A DNA stretch of 64,000 bases from Circinella umbellata (taxonomy: Eukaryota > Mucoromycota > Mucoromycetes > Mucorales > Lichtheimiaceae): contig JAIWNF010000015.1 in the NCBI GenBank assembly GCA_025093555.1, positions 372,001 to 436,000 on the forward strand, written 5' to 3'. The notes beneath the pieces are model-generated. The model saw nothing but the letters and a program-made list of their open reading frames with translations. It was not told where the DNA came from and made no database searches. The translations under genes were made by a program, and so were the position numbers. Position 1 is the first letter of the stretch, and the number at the start of each line of letters is the position of its first letter. Below, in pieces: positions 1 through 13,088 of the stretch.

Positions 1-262
1 CATTTAATCATCTGAATCTATATGTACTAAGACACTCCCCTTTTACTTTCTCTCACAAAACTTACTGTTTATCTCTTGATATTTTCAAATGCAATTCCCA
101 CATACCACCTTCTTCAGTTCTTAATGCGATATATGCACTCTATAAATACATATGTTTATAAATAATCGGTGTGTAAAGATACTTTAATAAAGTTTGTTCA
201 TTTAATTAAATAAACAACAGCCCCCTCCCCTCTTTTTTTTTCCACTTTTTTTTTTTATTAAC

Positions 263-1090
263 TTAATTCTTTACCTTTCTTAATCCATATAAATCTTCAA
301 ACCAAGGATGATCTGGATATCGAAACACAAAATTATGCTGTATACTGCGTTTAGCCATGACAACGAAAAATCCACGAGGATAAGCACCTTGAATTTCATA
401 ATTACTCTCCAATAAAAGTCTTGGTTCGTCTCCTCGATAAATTATTTGTTCTGTATAAAGTTGAACTTGTTTTGAATTGATTCTACCATTACGTCTATCT
501 ACAAGTGCTGGTTGATCTTTTGTAACGAAATCAAGAGATAAAGTAGGTTGCCAACCTGCTGGATTCATAGTCGCTTCTGGTCCTAAGCGAATAATATTAC
601 TACTACTATTTGGTATACTGTTGTTGTTGTTATTGTTGTTGGTAGGTTCAGGTGTAACTACATTGGGTGAAACGAATGGTTGCCTTGGTGATGATAATGC
701 AGGTGATTGATGTTGTGGAGGAGTTTGCTGTTGTAATCTAGAAAGTTTTGTTTCTCTAGCAACAGCATATTGTAATGCTGTACTTAATTGTAAAATAGTC
801 TATTATAAGGAGAGAAATATTGACAGGAATAAAGAAAACAGCGGAAGCGGAAAAAAAAAATAGAGGGTGTGAAGTTTAGCATATCTGTTATGTTTTTTTT
901 TTCTTGTCCTCTCATTCCAATACTATAATAAAAGAAAGGGTGAAAAAAAAAAGAACCCTACCGATTTTTCTTTAGTGACAATATCGTCTGGAATGGGAAT
1001 ACGATGACGTTGGGGTTGTGGAGGTTGTATCGGTGGATCTGAACCAAAAGGTTTCCGTGGATCATCATTAAGCATTCCTGACAGGTCCAT
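263..1090 (-). CDS. Unrecognised 221-residue protein (2 exons)
   Basis: Two exons (1090-962 and 799-263) join in phase 0 into a 221-residue frame. The N-terminal 40 residues are Pro-rich, the middle has Gln and Pro stretches and a run of seven Asn, and the C-terminal half (about residues 120-221) is an ordered, charged and aromatic-rich segment that includes PRGFFVVMAKRS and ends FEDLYGLRKVKN. There is no signal peptide or membrane segment. The layout of a disordered Pro/Gln/Asn-rich head and a compact tail would suit a nuclear or regulatory protein, but I do not recognise the family and assign no function. It lies tail-to-head with the lipase gene, its start about 150 bases from the lipase stop. 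The intron (961-800) has GTAGGG and TAATAG ends, and the head would otherwise be lost. Confidence 0.7.
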
Positions 1091-1238
1091 TTTATATAAA
1101 GCTGTAACTTTTTTTTAAGGTGGAGTTTATATACAATATATAAAAAAAAAAAAAATTGGGAAAAGGGGAAAGAGAAGTGAAGAAATTAAAATGACTCCCA
1201 AAAAAAAAAAAAGCGGGTATTTATTTAATTATTATTTT

Positions 1239-4200
1239 TTACAATTGCTCATAAGCAGTATCCTGACCAAAAAATCCTCGACATAATTCTCTGATTACTT
1301 TTTCATAATTAGTAGGAGAATGATCCATAAACATAGTACGAGAAAATACAATTTCTGAAAATCTTGCTTGGATATCATCACAACGACTTAATACAGCTCG
1401 ATGTTGTTTATGCCGTGAAGGAACTAATTCGATAGTATAAACCGTACTTGGTGGATACAATTTTTCTGCACGCATATCGGCTCGCATGGTTTTAATTAAG
1501 GCCCAAAACCAATCATCTTCATTATCATCTACTGTGGAAGTTCGGTAACGATTAATAACTTTGGTTAAGATTTGATCAGCCACTTCAGCTTCAGTATGTA
1601 AACTGACTGCCACATTTTTAAAATCCTTGAGTAATCCAAGACTTAAACAACTGACAATATCATAACGATGGACGACACTGGTCACCAATCCACGACAGTA
1701 CTGGGACAGTTCCAATGACATCACACAAGGTGGACCATAGACATAACAATGAATAGGTCGTCCAGAATTGAGACCAGATGTTGGGGATAGTACAAATTGA
1801 CCTTGTTTATCTTTTTCACTCCACAATAAACTGACAAGAGCAGCAACACCTCCACCAAGAGAATGACCCGTAAGAACAAGACCGTATTCTGGATAACGTT
1901 CAAGTCCTTCACGAATAGCTTGAAACACTTTACCCTTTTCTTTAGCAAGCATTTGAGCGGCTTCCCACATCCCACAATGGGCTTTGAAGTCGGTACTGTC
2001 GACATCCGGCAATTGAACATCTGAATAGCCACAGGTGAGGTCTGTTAATATATCGCTTAAACCCAATGTACCACGGCAGGTTAAAACGATGGCTTGTGTT
2101 GCATGATCCACTGTGACGTAGTGAACCAATTCATGAATAGACGGATGATGCATGGTCAAAAAGGAACGATCGGTGTAACTGGATAATAAAATGTCTTCCA
2201 GGGCAAGACCGGTATGGTGAACAAAAGCATGATGATTGGAATGATGTGAGGATGACACCACCCCTGTAGGTATATTGCCAATCCCAAGAATACGCATAAA
2301 TGTTTCGCCATAAGCCGCACTGGCATAACGCATAAATCTTGCAATATTGCTAACGAGATGATGACGGGGGAAATGTGGGGCAGTGGTAGTTGTTAAGAGA
2401 TTAACATTAGTAGTGGTAATATTGGTTGTTGTAGTAACATTATTATTATTATTATTATTATTATGAGGTACTGATTTAGGCTTTGTGGTAGATGAAGTGG
2501 TAGTAGTGGTGGTGGTTGTCGTTGTATTATTGATAGTAGAAGATGGTGCAGGTGATGAAGATGCTGTAAAAGTGGCAAAAGTGGTGCTACTGGAAATAGA
2601 ATGTGAACGGTATATGCGTGATGTAGGTCGAGTTGGTGTTGTTAGTTCGTTGCTTTTTTTGTTATTGGTATTGTTTTGGATAGGGCTGAGAGAGGGTATG
2701 GAAATGACATTGCCAGTGGAGGATCGTCGTTGTCGGAAGATTCGTTTCCGATTATTGTTGTTGTTGTTGTTATTGGTATCTGTACACCTATGCGCTTGTA
2801 CACCCAAAACTTGTGTTCCTTTATGGAAAAAACTACTCCGTCGTTTAGTAGGAGGTCGATCTTCAGATGCTGCTGCTGCTATGATTGAACCTGCAATCAA
2901 ATTACGTTCCTTTTCACCGTATTTTTCTTGTCGATCCATCGTTTTTCGTATCACTTTTTGTGAAAGTGTTGAGATGACGACGTTCGTAGGCGATTGTAAT
3001 CGTTTCTCCTCGGTAAAACCAGGATCGGATCTATGCGATGATGCAAGAACAAGTTGACATTCTTGACGATTGTTATTATTATGTGCTACGTCATCCGATG
3101 TAGTAGGTCGATCCACGACAGCCATAAATGCTTGCTGACTTTCTTCGTCGGAGCGAACAATAACATATTTAGCATCTTTCGGTTCCTTGGCAACGGGCTG
3201 AATTCGTGTTGTTGTTGTGGTGGTATGCTGAGTTGTTGCGGTGATTTCATACATTTTATCATCCATGCCTTGTACCAACACTTGTTCAAGCTCTCTAATA
3301 ACTTCTTTGGATGGCTTTTCATAATGTATTAAAGCATGATTCTTGTTGCTACTATTAGAATTGTCATCTTCTCCTTCTTCTTCTGATACAAGCCCTTCCC
3401 AAAGTATAGTAAACTTTGTTTGTTTCATCATACGTTTATGTGTAACATATTGTAATACAGCAAATGCAGTCAAGGCTTTTGTTAATCCTGCAAGCATGGT
3501 CATTTTACCACTGTTGACGAGTTCGAACTCAGGATCTTGCATTAATTCTTTATGTACCAAAGTAATAATAGACGCGATGGCTCGTGATGTTTCATTTGAT
3601 CCAAAAATGCCATCAATGATACGAACGGACTCTTCTGCTGTCTAAAGAAAATAAACCATAAATATTTATTCATGTATTAAAAAGTATTGTCAATTAATAT
3701 TAAATTAAAAACTGAAACTATAATACCCTCTCGCTCTCCCCCCCCCCTTTTTTTTTTTTTCTTATGAATTTACCTTGAAACCAGATTTAACTGTCTGAGA
3801 TGTTAATTGTAGCCCTGACAAGGCGAATAATTCAGCAAGTGTAAAAGTATTATGTACAATATAAATTCCAAGATTGGTATATTTATCCAATATTCGTAAA
3901 AATCCATTTCTATAACAATAAATAATATTTAATATATTTAATACCCATTTTATTTCCCCACCCACCCCTCCACCTTTAATTTGAAATAATAATAAAAGTA
4001 GAATAAAAAAAGTGGGTGATTTTTTTTTTTGTGGACGCACATAAAATTATGAATATTTACGGGAAAAAATAGGGAAAAGATGGTATATATATATTTTACC
4101 TGTCTGTATCAGAAATAGTTTCATCATCCGAGGTTGGATACGTTAGTGTGTGTAACTTTTTGGCTGTGGTTAGTGCATTGGTTAAAGCTTGTCGTGAAAT

Positions 4201-4407
4201 GCCAAGTGACAAAACAGTACCATATTTTGCAGCTTCAAAGATAGCATCCACAAAAACAGATGAACAACGTAGTGATACTCTAGCAGCTAGGGATGCTGCG
4301 GTAACAAAACTAGCCAAATTTTCGGGTAATAGAGTGGGAGAGTCATGGTTAATTGATGTTGGATAAGTTGTTGGTGAAGATACAGCCATTTGTTTCTTTT
4401 GTTGCAT
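1239..4407 (-). CDS. Class 3 lipase, sn1-specific diacylglycerol lipase-like (3 exons)
   Basis: Exons 4407-4100, 3909-3774 and 3641-1239 give a phase-consistent 948-residue protein. The serine hydrolase elbow GHSLGGGVAAL lies near residue 740, a candidate catalytic Asp follows in VHRYDIVSCLS, and the upstream block VTCRGTLGLSDILTDLTCGY is the usual class 3 lipase core. Family members of this size hydrolyse diacylglycerol at sn-1 on membranes and release monoacylglycerol. The N-terminal 250 residues are Ala/Leu/Thr-rich and may contact membrane, but I cannot draw clean transmembrane segments. Between about residues 320 and 570 sits a long low-complexity insert of Thr, Ser and Asn runs, unlike the compact catalytic part. 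The start was chosen as the first ATG of the exon that joins in phase. Substrate preference is inferred from family resemblance only. Confidence 0.85.
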
Positions 4408-6380
4408 TTATAGAACAAGTTTTATATATTATTTACAAATAAAAAGTGATGTCAAATATATGGTAACAACGACAACGAGAGAAATAGGTGTTGTATATAA
4501 TATACTTGGTTGGTATGGGATAGAGTATCGTTTTGGATCGACTGTTGTTTATGGGTATAATAATATAATAAAAAAAAATATGCAAAAGAACAAATAATAA
4601 TAATAACAAAAGAGAAAAAAAGAAAGACTATTACAAGTTGTATATTAAAATTAAAGTCGTTTTCTTTTCTAGTAATAAAACAATAATCTATATTCCCCCT
4701 TTCTTAAAAACACTGTTTTATGATATGGTATAATAAGGAAATAAAAAGCAAAAGAAATAAAAAAAAAAGTTGTTGATTGAAAGGGGAAAAATGAAAGAAA
4801 AAAAGAAAGAGAAATGATCTCTTCGCTTTTTTTTCTCTTTTCTTTCTCCTTTGGATTTTTTTTTTTTTTGTGGGGCAAGCATACAACTGCTGCACAATTT
4901 CAGGGCGGCTGAAAAAGCTATTAGAGGTGCATTTGAACCCCACTCCCCCAGAATATTTTGCACTACACCATTATGATGTTTGTGTTTATAACATTCATTT
5001 AGTTCGTTATATATAAAATTTCATTATTATTACTAAAAGTCGTATTAATTGCAAATGAAATAATCTTGTTCTTGTTTGTTGTTGTTGTTTTTACTTTTTT
5101 TTTCTATAATTGATATTATATGCCCGCATTGTTTTCTAGTGTTATACAGAAGGAAGTTTATTATTACTCTATGGTTGAAATAAAATAATAAAGTGTGCTT
5201 TTGAGGCCAATAGATTAAGATTTGCTTATATAGATATATATACATACAATATATGGTATGAGATGAGATGTACACAATAGGTGACCTCACATGATATCCA
5301 GGTTTCTTTAAATACACCTATAAACGAATATGCTCCTACTGATCATATAATGCACCCCGACATATATTCTTTTTTTGTATGAATAAAGATAATCTTTATA
5401 GTTGGTTGTAAATTAAATAACTCTCAAAAAATCATTTCAAATGTTAAGGTTATTCTTTATTAAGAAAAAAAAAAAGAGAAAAAAAAAGAACCATGAGATA
5501 GTGTTAGCTTCGTAATATATGCACGTATTTTTCTCACCACAAGAGAAGCTTACCACAAGAGAAGCTTGACCTCTCTTTTTCATCAATTAAAAATTCTTCG
5601 GGAAGAAAGTAGAAAGAACCAATGAAGTAATCGTAGGTCACACTAAAAAAAGCGGGATCAGAAAAAAGTTAATCGCCAAAGAAGAGAGCGATGACATTTT
5701 TTGTGTTACCTGAAAAAAAAAGAATACATCATAAAAAAATAGAAACACGGGTTGCGTTGGGGCAACACAGCATATAATTTAATGATCACTTTTTTCTTTT
5801 TTTTCAAAGGTGCGCTCAGACCTATCTTATACAAAAATACCAATAAAATAACAATAAAAAGCTCGTGGTGAACCCCCAGCTATATTTTTTCTTTTGATTA
5901 AAGAACTCGATTAAAAAAACCCAATGTAATGCGCCCACATAAATAACTATACTGTACGTACCGTTATTTGTATATCACTTGACTATTAAGGACTATGTTG
6001 TATATAAGTTATATATATTTAGATTCATTTGTTTATATTGTACATTTGTTGTACCTTTTTTTTTAGTGAACAATATTATGTCCGCATTCTTTTACACACG
6101 GATCTCACCGCAAAAATTCTAACTATGTATTCTGAATCCATCCCTAGTTATTTTACCGTATTAGTCTAAAACAACAAATGTGCTAATTATAGTTAATAAT
6201 TATAAATGAGAATAGTTAAGCCTATTCGACATGCTTCGATTAAATTCATAAAACTTAGTTCTTGTACCTGCATTTATTTAATGATCTTCGTTTATCTGTT
6301 TACTCATTTTCTTATATTTCTGTATGTTTTTACTTTGGAAGACAATGCTATTCGCCCCACCCCCTCTTATTGCCCAGTGT
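4408..6380. other. Intergenic, no gene seen
   Basis: AT-rich sequence upstream of the lipase gene with poly-A/T tracts. A 16-base unit, ACCACAAGAGAAGCTT, is tandemly duplicated at about 5540-5570. Open frames here are short and rich in Lys, Phe or Tyr, as expected by chance at this composition. I see no tRNA or other RNA gene. Confidence 0.5.
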
Positions 6381-6383
6381 TAC

Positions 6384-8044
6384 ATTGTTACAATCTGCAT
6401 AACCTGGTCTCCATTGTTTACTAATTCCACAATTTCGATCATCTTCCAGTATAATATCTTCAGCATATAGTCTTCTTTTCAGCGTTACTATTCGTAAGCA
6501 AACTAATATACCTGTTTAAAGTTATTAAAAATAATATATATTTTCTACTTATATACTAGGCGTATTCCCCCCCGGAAAAAAAAAACTTAAACAGAACGGT
6601 TCAGGTGGATAAAAATTGTTATATTTTATTAAGTGAGTTGATTAATCACTCTATGTTCATTTAAATAGTTCAAAACCTCAGTATAATGGAAAATCGATTC
6701 AAAGATACACTATAATAAGTAAATATTATATTCTCACTATGAAAAGAAGCTCATAAATACATATCCATCCTCATGATTTCTTGGTAAACTAAATAAAATC
6801 TAGCAAGATATCTTTTATGAGAATTAAAAGATTGGACAAAGTTTTACATGTTTTAACAAAAAAAATATTCTTTTGTCAATGTGAATTATTTAATCTATCT
6901 TTAAGTTCTAACTAATACTGTGCTTCTTGGACTGATCATTTATTTTTATTTTCTTGATATACGGCACAAGTGATATATCAATTTGAAAGTTTGGATAGTT
7001 TTGAAAGTGAAAATTAGTTGAGACGAAAATAATTACATTACATTTAGCGTTAGTACAAGACTTTCAACTAATATGATAAAGAGTACAGTACATTCATAAT
7101 TTTATCTGACACTTTTTTTTTTACGTTTAAATAGTTTACACTGGTGTATCTATTAGACAACGTATTAAAATGGCTTCCCGGCGAGAAATGTAAAATCTCA
7201 AAGTTATTAAAGTATTATTATAATCACTAACAAATAACCTTTCCTATAAATCTTGTCTTTACTAAAAGAAACCCTTCTCTTTTTCTTATTTAATAAATTT
7301 CATTTTTACGTTTATTCAATAAACGCTTACAGTCATTTCTTGATGTTTGTTCGGATAGGAAGAAAATAATTGATAGTGTGTACTAACCACATTGTTCGTC
7401 GGGTACAATATTCAAAAAGGTACTATGGAAGCAGAATCTTGTATGCTTGTCTCTTTGAAGAAAAGAAACCGTTGACGAACTTGATAAATCTTGATTAGGA
7501 GCTGTTTCCACTTGCTCTGACGTATATGTAGAATAATACAAAGGCGCGGTCTGTAATACGCAATTTGTTAAAAAAAAGGTGGGTATAGATGAATATCGTC
7601 AAATAGAAAAAATAAAAAAAAGAACATATATTTTATGCTCTCCCCGATTCCTTCTCTTCATCATTTAAGAAAAATATAATGAAATGTACAAGCCTCATAA
7701 CCTTTAATTGTATTTTTCTGCGATTTAAGTTAGTACTAACCAAGATAATTGTAAATGTAGAAAATCCAACGTCAGCTCAGGTACTGTGTGACATAACCAC
7801 CAATTAAATGATAAAAAAAGATGCATAATAAAAAGTCTAGTAACCAACCTCATCGGGAAACATTGATAAGATTTCATGCATATAATTGAATAAAAGTTAT
7901 AATTGGTACTTTGAGTGGCTTACAAGTTGCACGTCTTTTAAAGATCTTAATAAATGTATAACTCACTTTATATTTGTCGGCGATAGTACATAATCAATTA
8001 AGCTGAATGACATCATTCTGGTCGTTCTACGTAGCAAATTTAAG
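6384..8044 (-). pseudogene. Possible exons of an unrecognised gene or relic
   Basis: Three stretches on the minus strand read like exons: 8044-7967 (TAG/CAG acceptor, GTGAGT donor; contains TRMMSFSLIDYVLSPTNIK), 7550-7388 (acceptor ACAG, donor GTTAGT; contains RFCFHSTFLNIVPDEQC), and 6511-6384 (acceptor AACAG; contains RRLYAEDIILEDDRNCG followed by ISKQWRPGYADCNN). Each is open, has mixed amino-acid composition unlike the poly-Phe/Lys chance frames around it, and has plausible splice borders. I could not join them into one frame: the gaps, one of about 870 bases, are longer than the usual introns here. It may be a decayed gene or a real gene with exons I missed. The middle and last pieces contain Cys, which might fit an extracellular protein, but no function is assigned. 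Confidence 0.25.
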
Positions 8045-8424
8045 CTGATGGATATATTTATATTGTAAAGAAAAAAGAAAAAGAAAAGTTCATCATGAAG
8101 CAAATACCTTTTATATTATAACAGTTAATAGGAGTAGTAACAAAAATAATAAAATGTCAATGAAATCAAGTTTTATTAAAGTAGTTCCATACACGACATG
8201 TTATCAAAATATAAAACATTATAAAATTTTCGTCGGGCTGTTTGTTCTTTGCTTAATTTGGAATTCGAATTTTTTTTTTTTTTTTTTGGTCCCCCTTTCC
8301 TCACTGACTGTTACCCTAAAAGAAAGTAAATACCTTTTCTCTTTCTTTTCTTTTCTTTTCTTTCTTTTCTTTATAGTTTTAACATTTCCTTTCTTCTTCA
8401 TCCTATTCTATTAGAAAATAAAAT

Positions 8425-10637
8425 ATGAATTTTAACATCTTTAAACCGAAACAAAAGACACCTCACGATTTAGTTCGATTGACAAAAGATGCTATTAATA
8501 AACTTGAGGGACCTGATCGACGCAAGGTAACTAGATTTCTCGAGAGATGGTGACTGTACTTTATGTTCAGGTACAACCGTTTTCTCTCTCTCTCTCTTTT
8601 TTTCTTTCTTTTACTTCTTTCTTTATTCAAGAGATACACACAAAAAAACAGAAAATAAAACTTTCGGGGTATAATCCTCTTGTAAGAGAACCTCGTGACT
8701 TTATACATTTTAAATATATAAAAAACGCGATATACAAACACTATGCATATTATATATATATATGTATTTTGATGCGTATATTTTGCTTTAATCATTCTTA
8801 TCATAAGAGGAGAAAAGGAGGGAAAACAAGAAAAGATAATGGGTGGTTGTGGGGGAGAAAAAAAAAAAAGGAGGAGAGGAAGGAAAAGAAGAAGGAGGGT
8901 AAAAATTATATATGTTTTATTATCTTACTACTGTTATAATGAAGTAACTAATCATTGGAAGAGGAATGGTTTATTATTATAATTATCAATTTATATAGGC
9001 AAACGAGGAAATTTCAAAACATCTCGTGTCTATGAAAACTATTCTTTATGGTAATTTTATATATGATAAAGTTATATATTATTGTTGTTTGTGGCATAAA
9101 ATATAACCAAAACATATAGACAGTGATCCAAGTCCGGATTTAGTTGCACAGTTAGCCCAAGAAATTTATAACAATGACCTTTTACAAGGACTTGTCATGA
9201 ATATCAGTAAACTAGATTTTGAGGTAGTATTTTTGTATGGGATAATCCAAAATTTGTTATTTAGAAAGAAAATGTGTGTGTGTGTGTGAAAGTACTAAAA
9301 CACTATTTTTATTCAATAGGCAAAAAAAGATGTAGCACAAATCTTTAACAATTTATTGCGAAGGCAGATTGGATCACGACTACCTACTGTTGAATATCTT
9401 TGTACACGAGAAGAGTTATTATTTGCTTTGTTGAAAGGGTAAAATATGGAAGCCATGAATGGAAAGAAGGGAAATGGAAGGAGAGGAGTGTATTTTCAAT
9501 AGTTTATGAAAGACAAAATAATAATAATAATGTATATAATAGATATGAACACCCAGAAGTTGCATTGAATTGTGGATTGATTTTACGTGAATGTTTACGA
9601 AATGAAGAACTTGCAAAAATTATTCTTTATTCCAAAAAGTTTTATTTGTTTTTCGATTACGTCGAAATGAGTACATTTGATATTGCTTCAGATGCATTTG
9701 CTTCCTTTAAAGAAATTTTAACGAAACATAAACAAATGGTGGCCGAATTTTTGGATTCAAATTATGATGAAGTAATGTATTAAAGATTCTTTTTTTATGT
9801 AATACAAAAAGAAATGAGTGAAAGTTTAACTTTATACAATTCTGACACCAATATATATCTATATTTGATGGATAATCTTGTTACTATAGTTCTTTGAACA
9901 TTATAAACGATTATTAACTTCATCAAACTATGTTACAAAACGTCAATCTCTTAAGGTAAACAATAATGATGGAAGATTAAAAAAAAGTTTTTTTTTTTTC
10001 TATTAACTTTTATTTATCTATATTGTTATTGACTTGATATGTATTCTGGTCCGGGTGTTATCAATTATAATATAGTTACTGGGAGAAATTTTGTTGGATC
10101 GATCCAATTTTAGCGTAATGACACGTTATATCAGTAATGCCGAAAATTTAAAGTTGATGATGAACCTTCTACGTGATCGTAGTCGAAACATTCAATTCGA
10201 AGCATTCCACGTGTTCAAGGTAAAAAAAAAAAAAACATACAAATGAAATTGTTTATTTTTGAATCTCCTTAACTAATCATGTGGTACCCGTAACTTTTTT
10301 TTTTGGTCCTTAACTACTAGGTGTTTGTGGCCAATCCTAATAAGAACAAGCCTATTTTAGATATTCTTATAAAAAATCAAGAAAAATTGGTAGTTTTCTT
10401 GAATAATTTCCATAATGATAGACAAGGTAAGAAAGATGAAAAAACAAAACAAAAGAAGGATGAAAAAGAAAATGGGTCTGATATATATATACATAAATAT
10501 ACATCTATTCTAAATATACAATTTCATGGGTTGGATATTATATATGACGAATTCTCTTTATAGATGATGAACAGTTTAATGATGAAAAAACCTTTCTTAT
10601 TACGCAAATTGAAGATCTGAGACCTGTCCATGAATAA
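8425..10637 (+). CDS. hym1: Mo25/Hym1 (CAB39-like) scaffold protein (9 exons)
   Basis: Nine exons (8425-8526, 8999-9050, 9120-9223, 9320-9438, 9543-9771, 9890-9955, 10076-10219, 10321-10426, 10564-10637) join in phase to 331 residues, close to the roughly 340 of animal Mo25. Family landmarks are visible: the N-terminal [72 protein letters not shown], and [16 protein letters not shown] near the end. Mo25 is an all-helical ARM/HEAT-like scaffold that binds and activates GCK/STE20-type kinases; in fungi Hym1 acts in the RAM/MOR morphogenesis pathway. It stands alone on its strand, 4 kb from the divergent lipase gene. The highly split structure means no single-exon reading frame represents it. 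Confidence 0.93.
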
Positions 10638-11463
10638 ATAAATACCTTTCTTTTTCCCACATCCAATTATTGTTCTGTTTGTACTTTTACTAAAGTTTAT
10701 GTTATGTATATATTGCATATATTGTCTTTCTATATAGCACAGACAGCTTTTAGGATTGTTGCGTATTTTATTATTTCTGCGTTTTTGTTCTGTTAAAGTA
10801 TATAAGTCTCTTTACCTCAAACTAACACGAATCAATGACTGCTATTAAATAGTTAATTATATAGCGTGTCGGATATCTGTTGATATAAATATATCATTTA
10901 TAGGGTAGCGTTGTCATAGCAATAAAAATTAAAAATGAGGCACTATGTTATTTTCATGGCTAGTCTCCGACCGGGGGGGGGGAATTCAATGCCGTGGATG
11001 TCTCCATTTGTGTATACCGTGTTATGTACGTACAGCATTGTTTCTATAGGAGATGATAAGTAAAATATACTACTAGTTTACAATATTTAGATAGATTACT
11101 TATTTTGTCGCGTTGAGAAATGAGCATTGATTATAGACCTTGTCTAGAAAATTCTGACATCTTGAAGAGATCAAAAATCTGTAGTAAAGGAAACATGAAT
11201 AAATAATTATACGTGACAGTCTTTTACATTCCCCTTTAATGTCACAAGAATTTATAGTATCGATTTTTTTTTGTGGTTTCTGACAGGTGGAAAACAAGTT
11301 ACTTTACTTAGCCCAAGCCAGCATCTTAATGAAAGTCAGCTTTTGGGGTTGCTGGGAGGAAAAATAGTAGTTTTCTTTTTTTTTAACTTCTAAATTCATT
11401 TCATATACGTAATCACAAAAACAGAACAAAATAAAATACCCTAATCAGTATCTTTTCCGTCTA

Positions 11464-12717
11464 ATGATAGATTTTAATAGTTATCCTCTTGTTATTCAAG
11501 ATGCCGGTAAACAATGTGACACCGAGTATTCTTCAATGACAACTCTTATCAGCATCTTTTTATGCATTGGTCTAGTCATATCGTATATGCCGCAGGTAAA
11601 ACTATCAAAAAAAAAAAAACTCAGCGCTACTTTTTTTTTAACTCTTAGCAGTAATGGATATTGGATATTAAACTCATCTTGTATATCTCCTATTTTTTTT
11701 TTTTTTTTTTCGTTTTGATAGCATTATCGAATTATTGTCAATAAGACAAGTGAAGGATTTAGTTCCTGGTTCCTGTTACTGGGTGTTGTATCATCCACAT
11801 CCAGTTTTCTAAACATTATTTTGCTTCAATGGGATGCGATTATTTGTTGTAAATCATTGGTAATATTAAGGGAAAAAAAAAAACGGAATTATGAAAAAGT
11901 TAAAAAGCTTTTTAACTCAATATACAAACATTTATTTTCTTTATAATAAATATACATAGTCGACAGGTACCTGTCTTGCAAGTTTATTGGGTGTCTTTCA
12001 AATCACGCTCCAATGGGCCATGTTTTCACTCGTATTCATTTTATTCTTGGTTTATTTTCCTGAAAATCAAAAGCGAATTAATAATCTTGACTTACCTGCC
12101 AAGTTACATGATTTGACAAATGAATGGAAAACTGCTCTTTTGGTTGCTATTATTTGTATTGGTCATTTAGCTATTTCATTCTTTATTACTGTGATTCTGT
12201 TGGCTGTTGTTGGAAGTCCTTCGGAACATTGGGAAACGAATTATTGGGCTGGATTTTTGGGTATTATTAGTATGGTTTTGGCTTCGTTTCAATATTTACC
12301 TCAGATTGTAAAAACATGGAAGAGAAAGGTAAGAAAGAAAGATTTGTTTTTGTTGCCAATTAAATTTTTGATATATGTATATATATAAATAGGCTGTGGG
12401 TGCATTGAGTATTCCTATGATGTTGTTACAAACTCCAGGTAAGCAATTTTTTTACTTTTAATATGTAATAAAGAAAATTTCACATATACTAAATAAAGTC
12501 CATAGGTTCAGCGCTTTTTGTTTATTCATTGGCAGTACGTCCAGGTACCAACTGGACTGCATGGATAACCTATCTTGTTACTGGTATTTTACAAGGTACT
12601 TTGTTGGTCATGTGTATCATCTGGCGTATTCGTAATAAACGTCTTGGTATTGATGATCTCCATGGAACTCCTGTTGCTAACGAACAAACACCACTTTTAC
12701 GTGAAGGAGATAATTAG
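11464..12717 (+). CDS. PQ-loop repeat membrane protein (5 exons)
   Basis: Exons 11464-11595, 11722-11859, 11960-12328, 12393-12438 and 12506-12717 give a phase-consistent 298-residue protein. Two PQ motifs are seen: the first in SYMPQ followed by NKTSEGFSSW, the second in QYLPQIVKTWKRKAVGALSIP, each with the downstream Ser/Gly-containing stretch typical of PQ-loop repeats. About seven hydrophobic segments are present, as in the cystinosin/MtN3/KDEL-receptor superfamily. The C-terminus carries EQTPLL, which resembles an acidic dileucine sorting signal for vacuole/lysosome delivery. It probably moves or senses a small solute at an endomembrane. The subfamily is different from the PQ-loop gene at 30.0 kb: it lacks the GDxxNLxG motif. 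Substrate unknown. Confidence 0.85.
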
Positions 12718-13088
12718 ATAGAAAAATGAATGTCACGTTAATTTTTGATCAAAAAAGAAAAAAATACGAAAGGATACCAATTTATTATTATAAAACCATC
12801 ATCATTCATCATCATCATTCATCATCTATTATTTATTACTTCCACTGTTTGATCATAGAGTATTGTTCATTTCTATGTTATAATAAAGATGGTTTTTTTT
12901 TCAAACTTGAGTTCAATAATCGTATCTTACGATGAGGAGCTGTAGTGAAATGATTATATAATCTGGATATATCAGATTTGACAATTTACTCCGCATAGAA
13001 AAAAAAAAAAGGTACTTCTAAAAAAAGCTATATTTTTTTAACTTTTCTCTTTTCGTATTATAGATCTTTTTCCTCTTCATATATATAT
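12718..13088. other. Intergenic, 3' UTR and promoter
   Basis: AT-rich spacer between two genes on the plus strand; it must hold the end of the PQ-loop transcript and the promoter of the hydrolase gene. A short TCATCATTCA repeat lies near 12800-12830. No gene seen. Confidence 0.5.

Noticed and set aside
2485..3057. 190-codon plus-strand frame
   Set aside because: It lies antisense to the repeat-rich part of the lipase exon; its Val/Leu runs are the complement of Thr/Asn codons.
4870..4970. tRNA-like patch on the minus strand (GGGTTCAAATGC resembling a B box)
   Set aside because: The T stem does not pair and no acceptor stem or A box fits; no cloverleaf could be drawn.
8547..8939. 130-codon plus-strand frame
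   Set aside because: It covers the first intron of the Mo25 gene and is made of poly-Ser/Leu and poly-Lys text from simple repeats.
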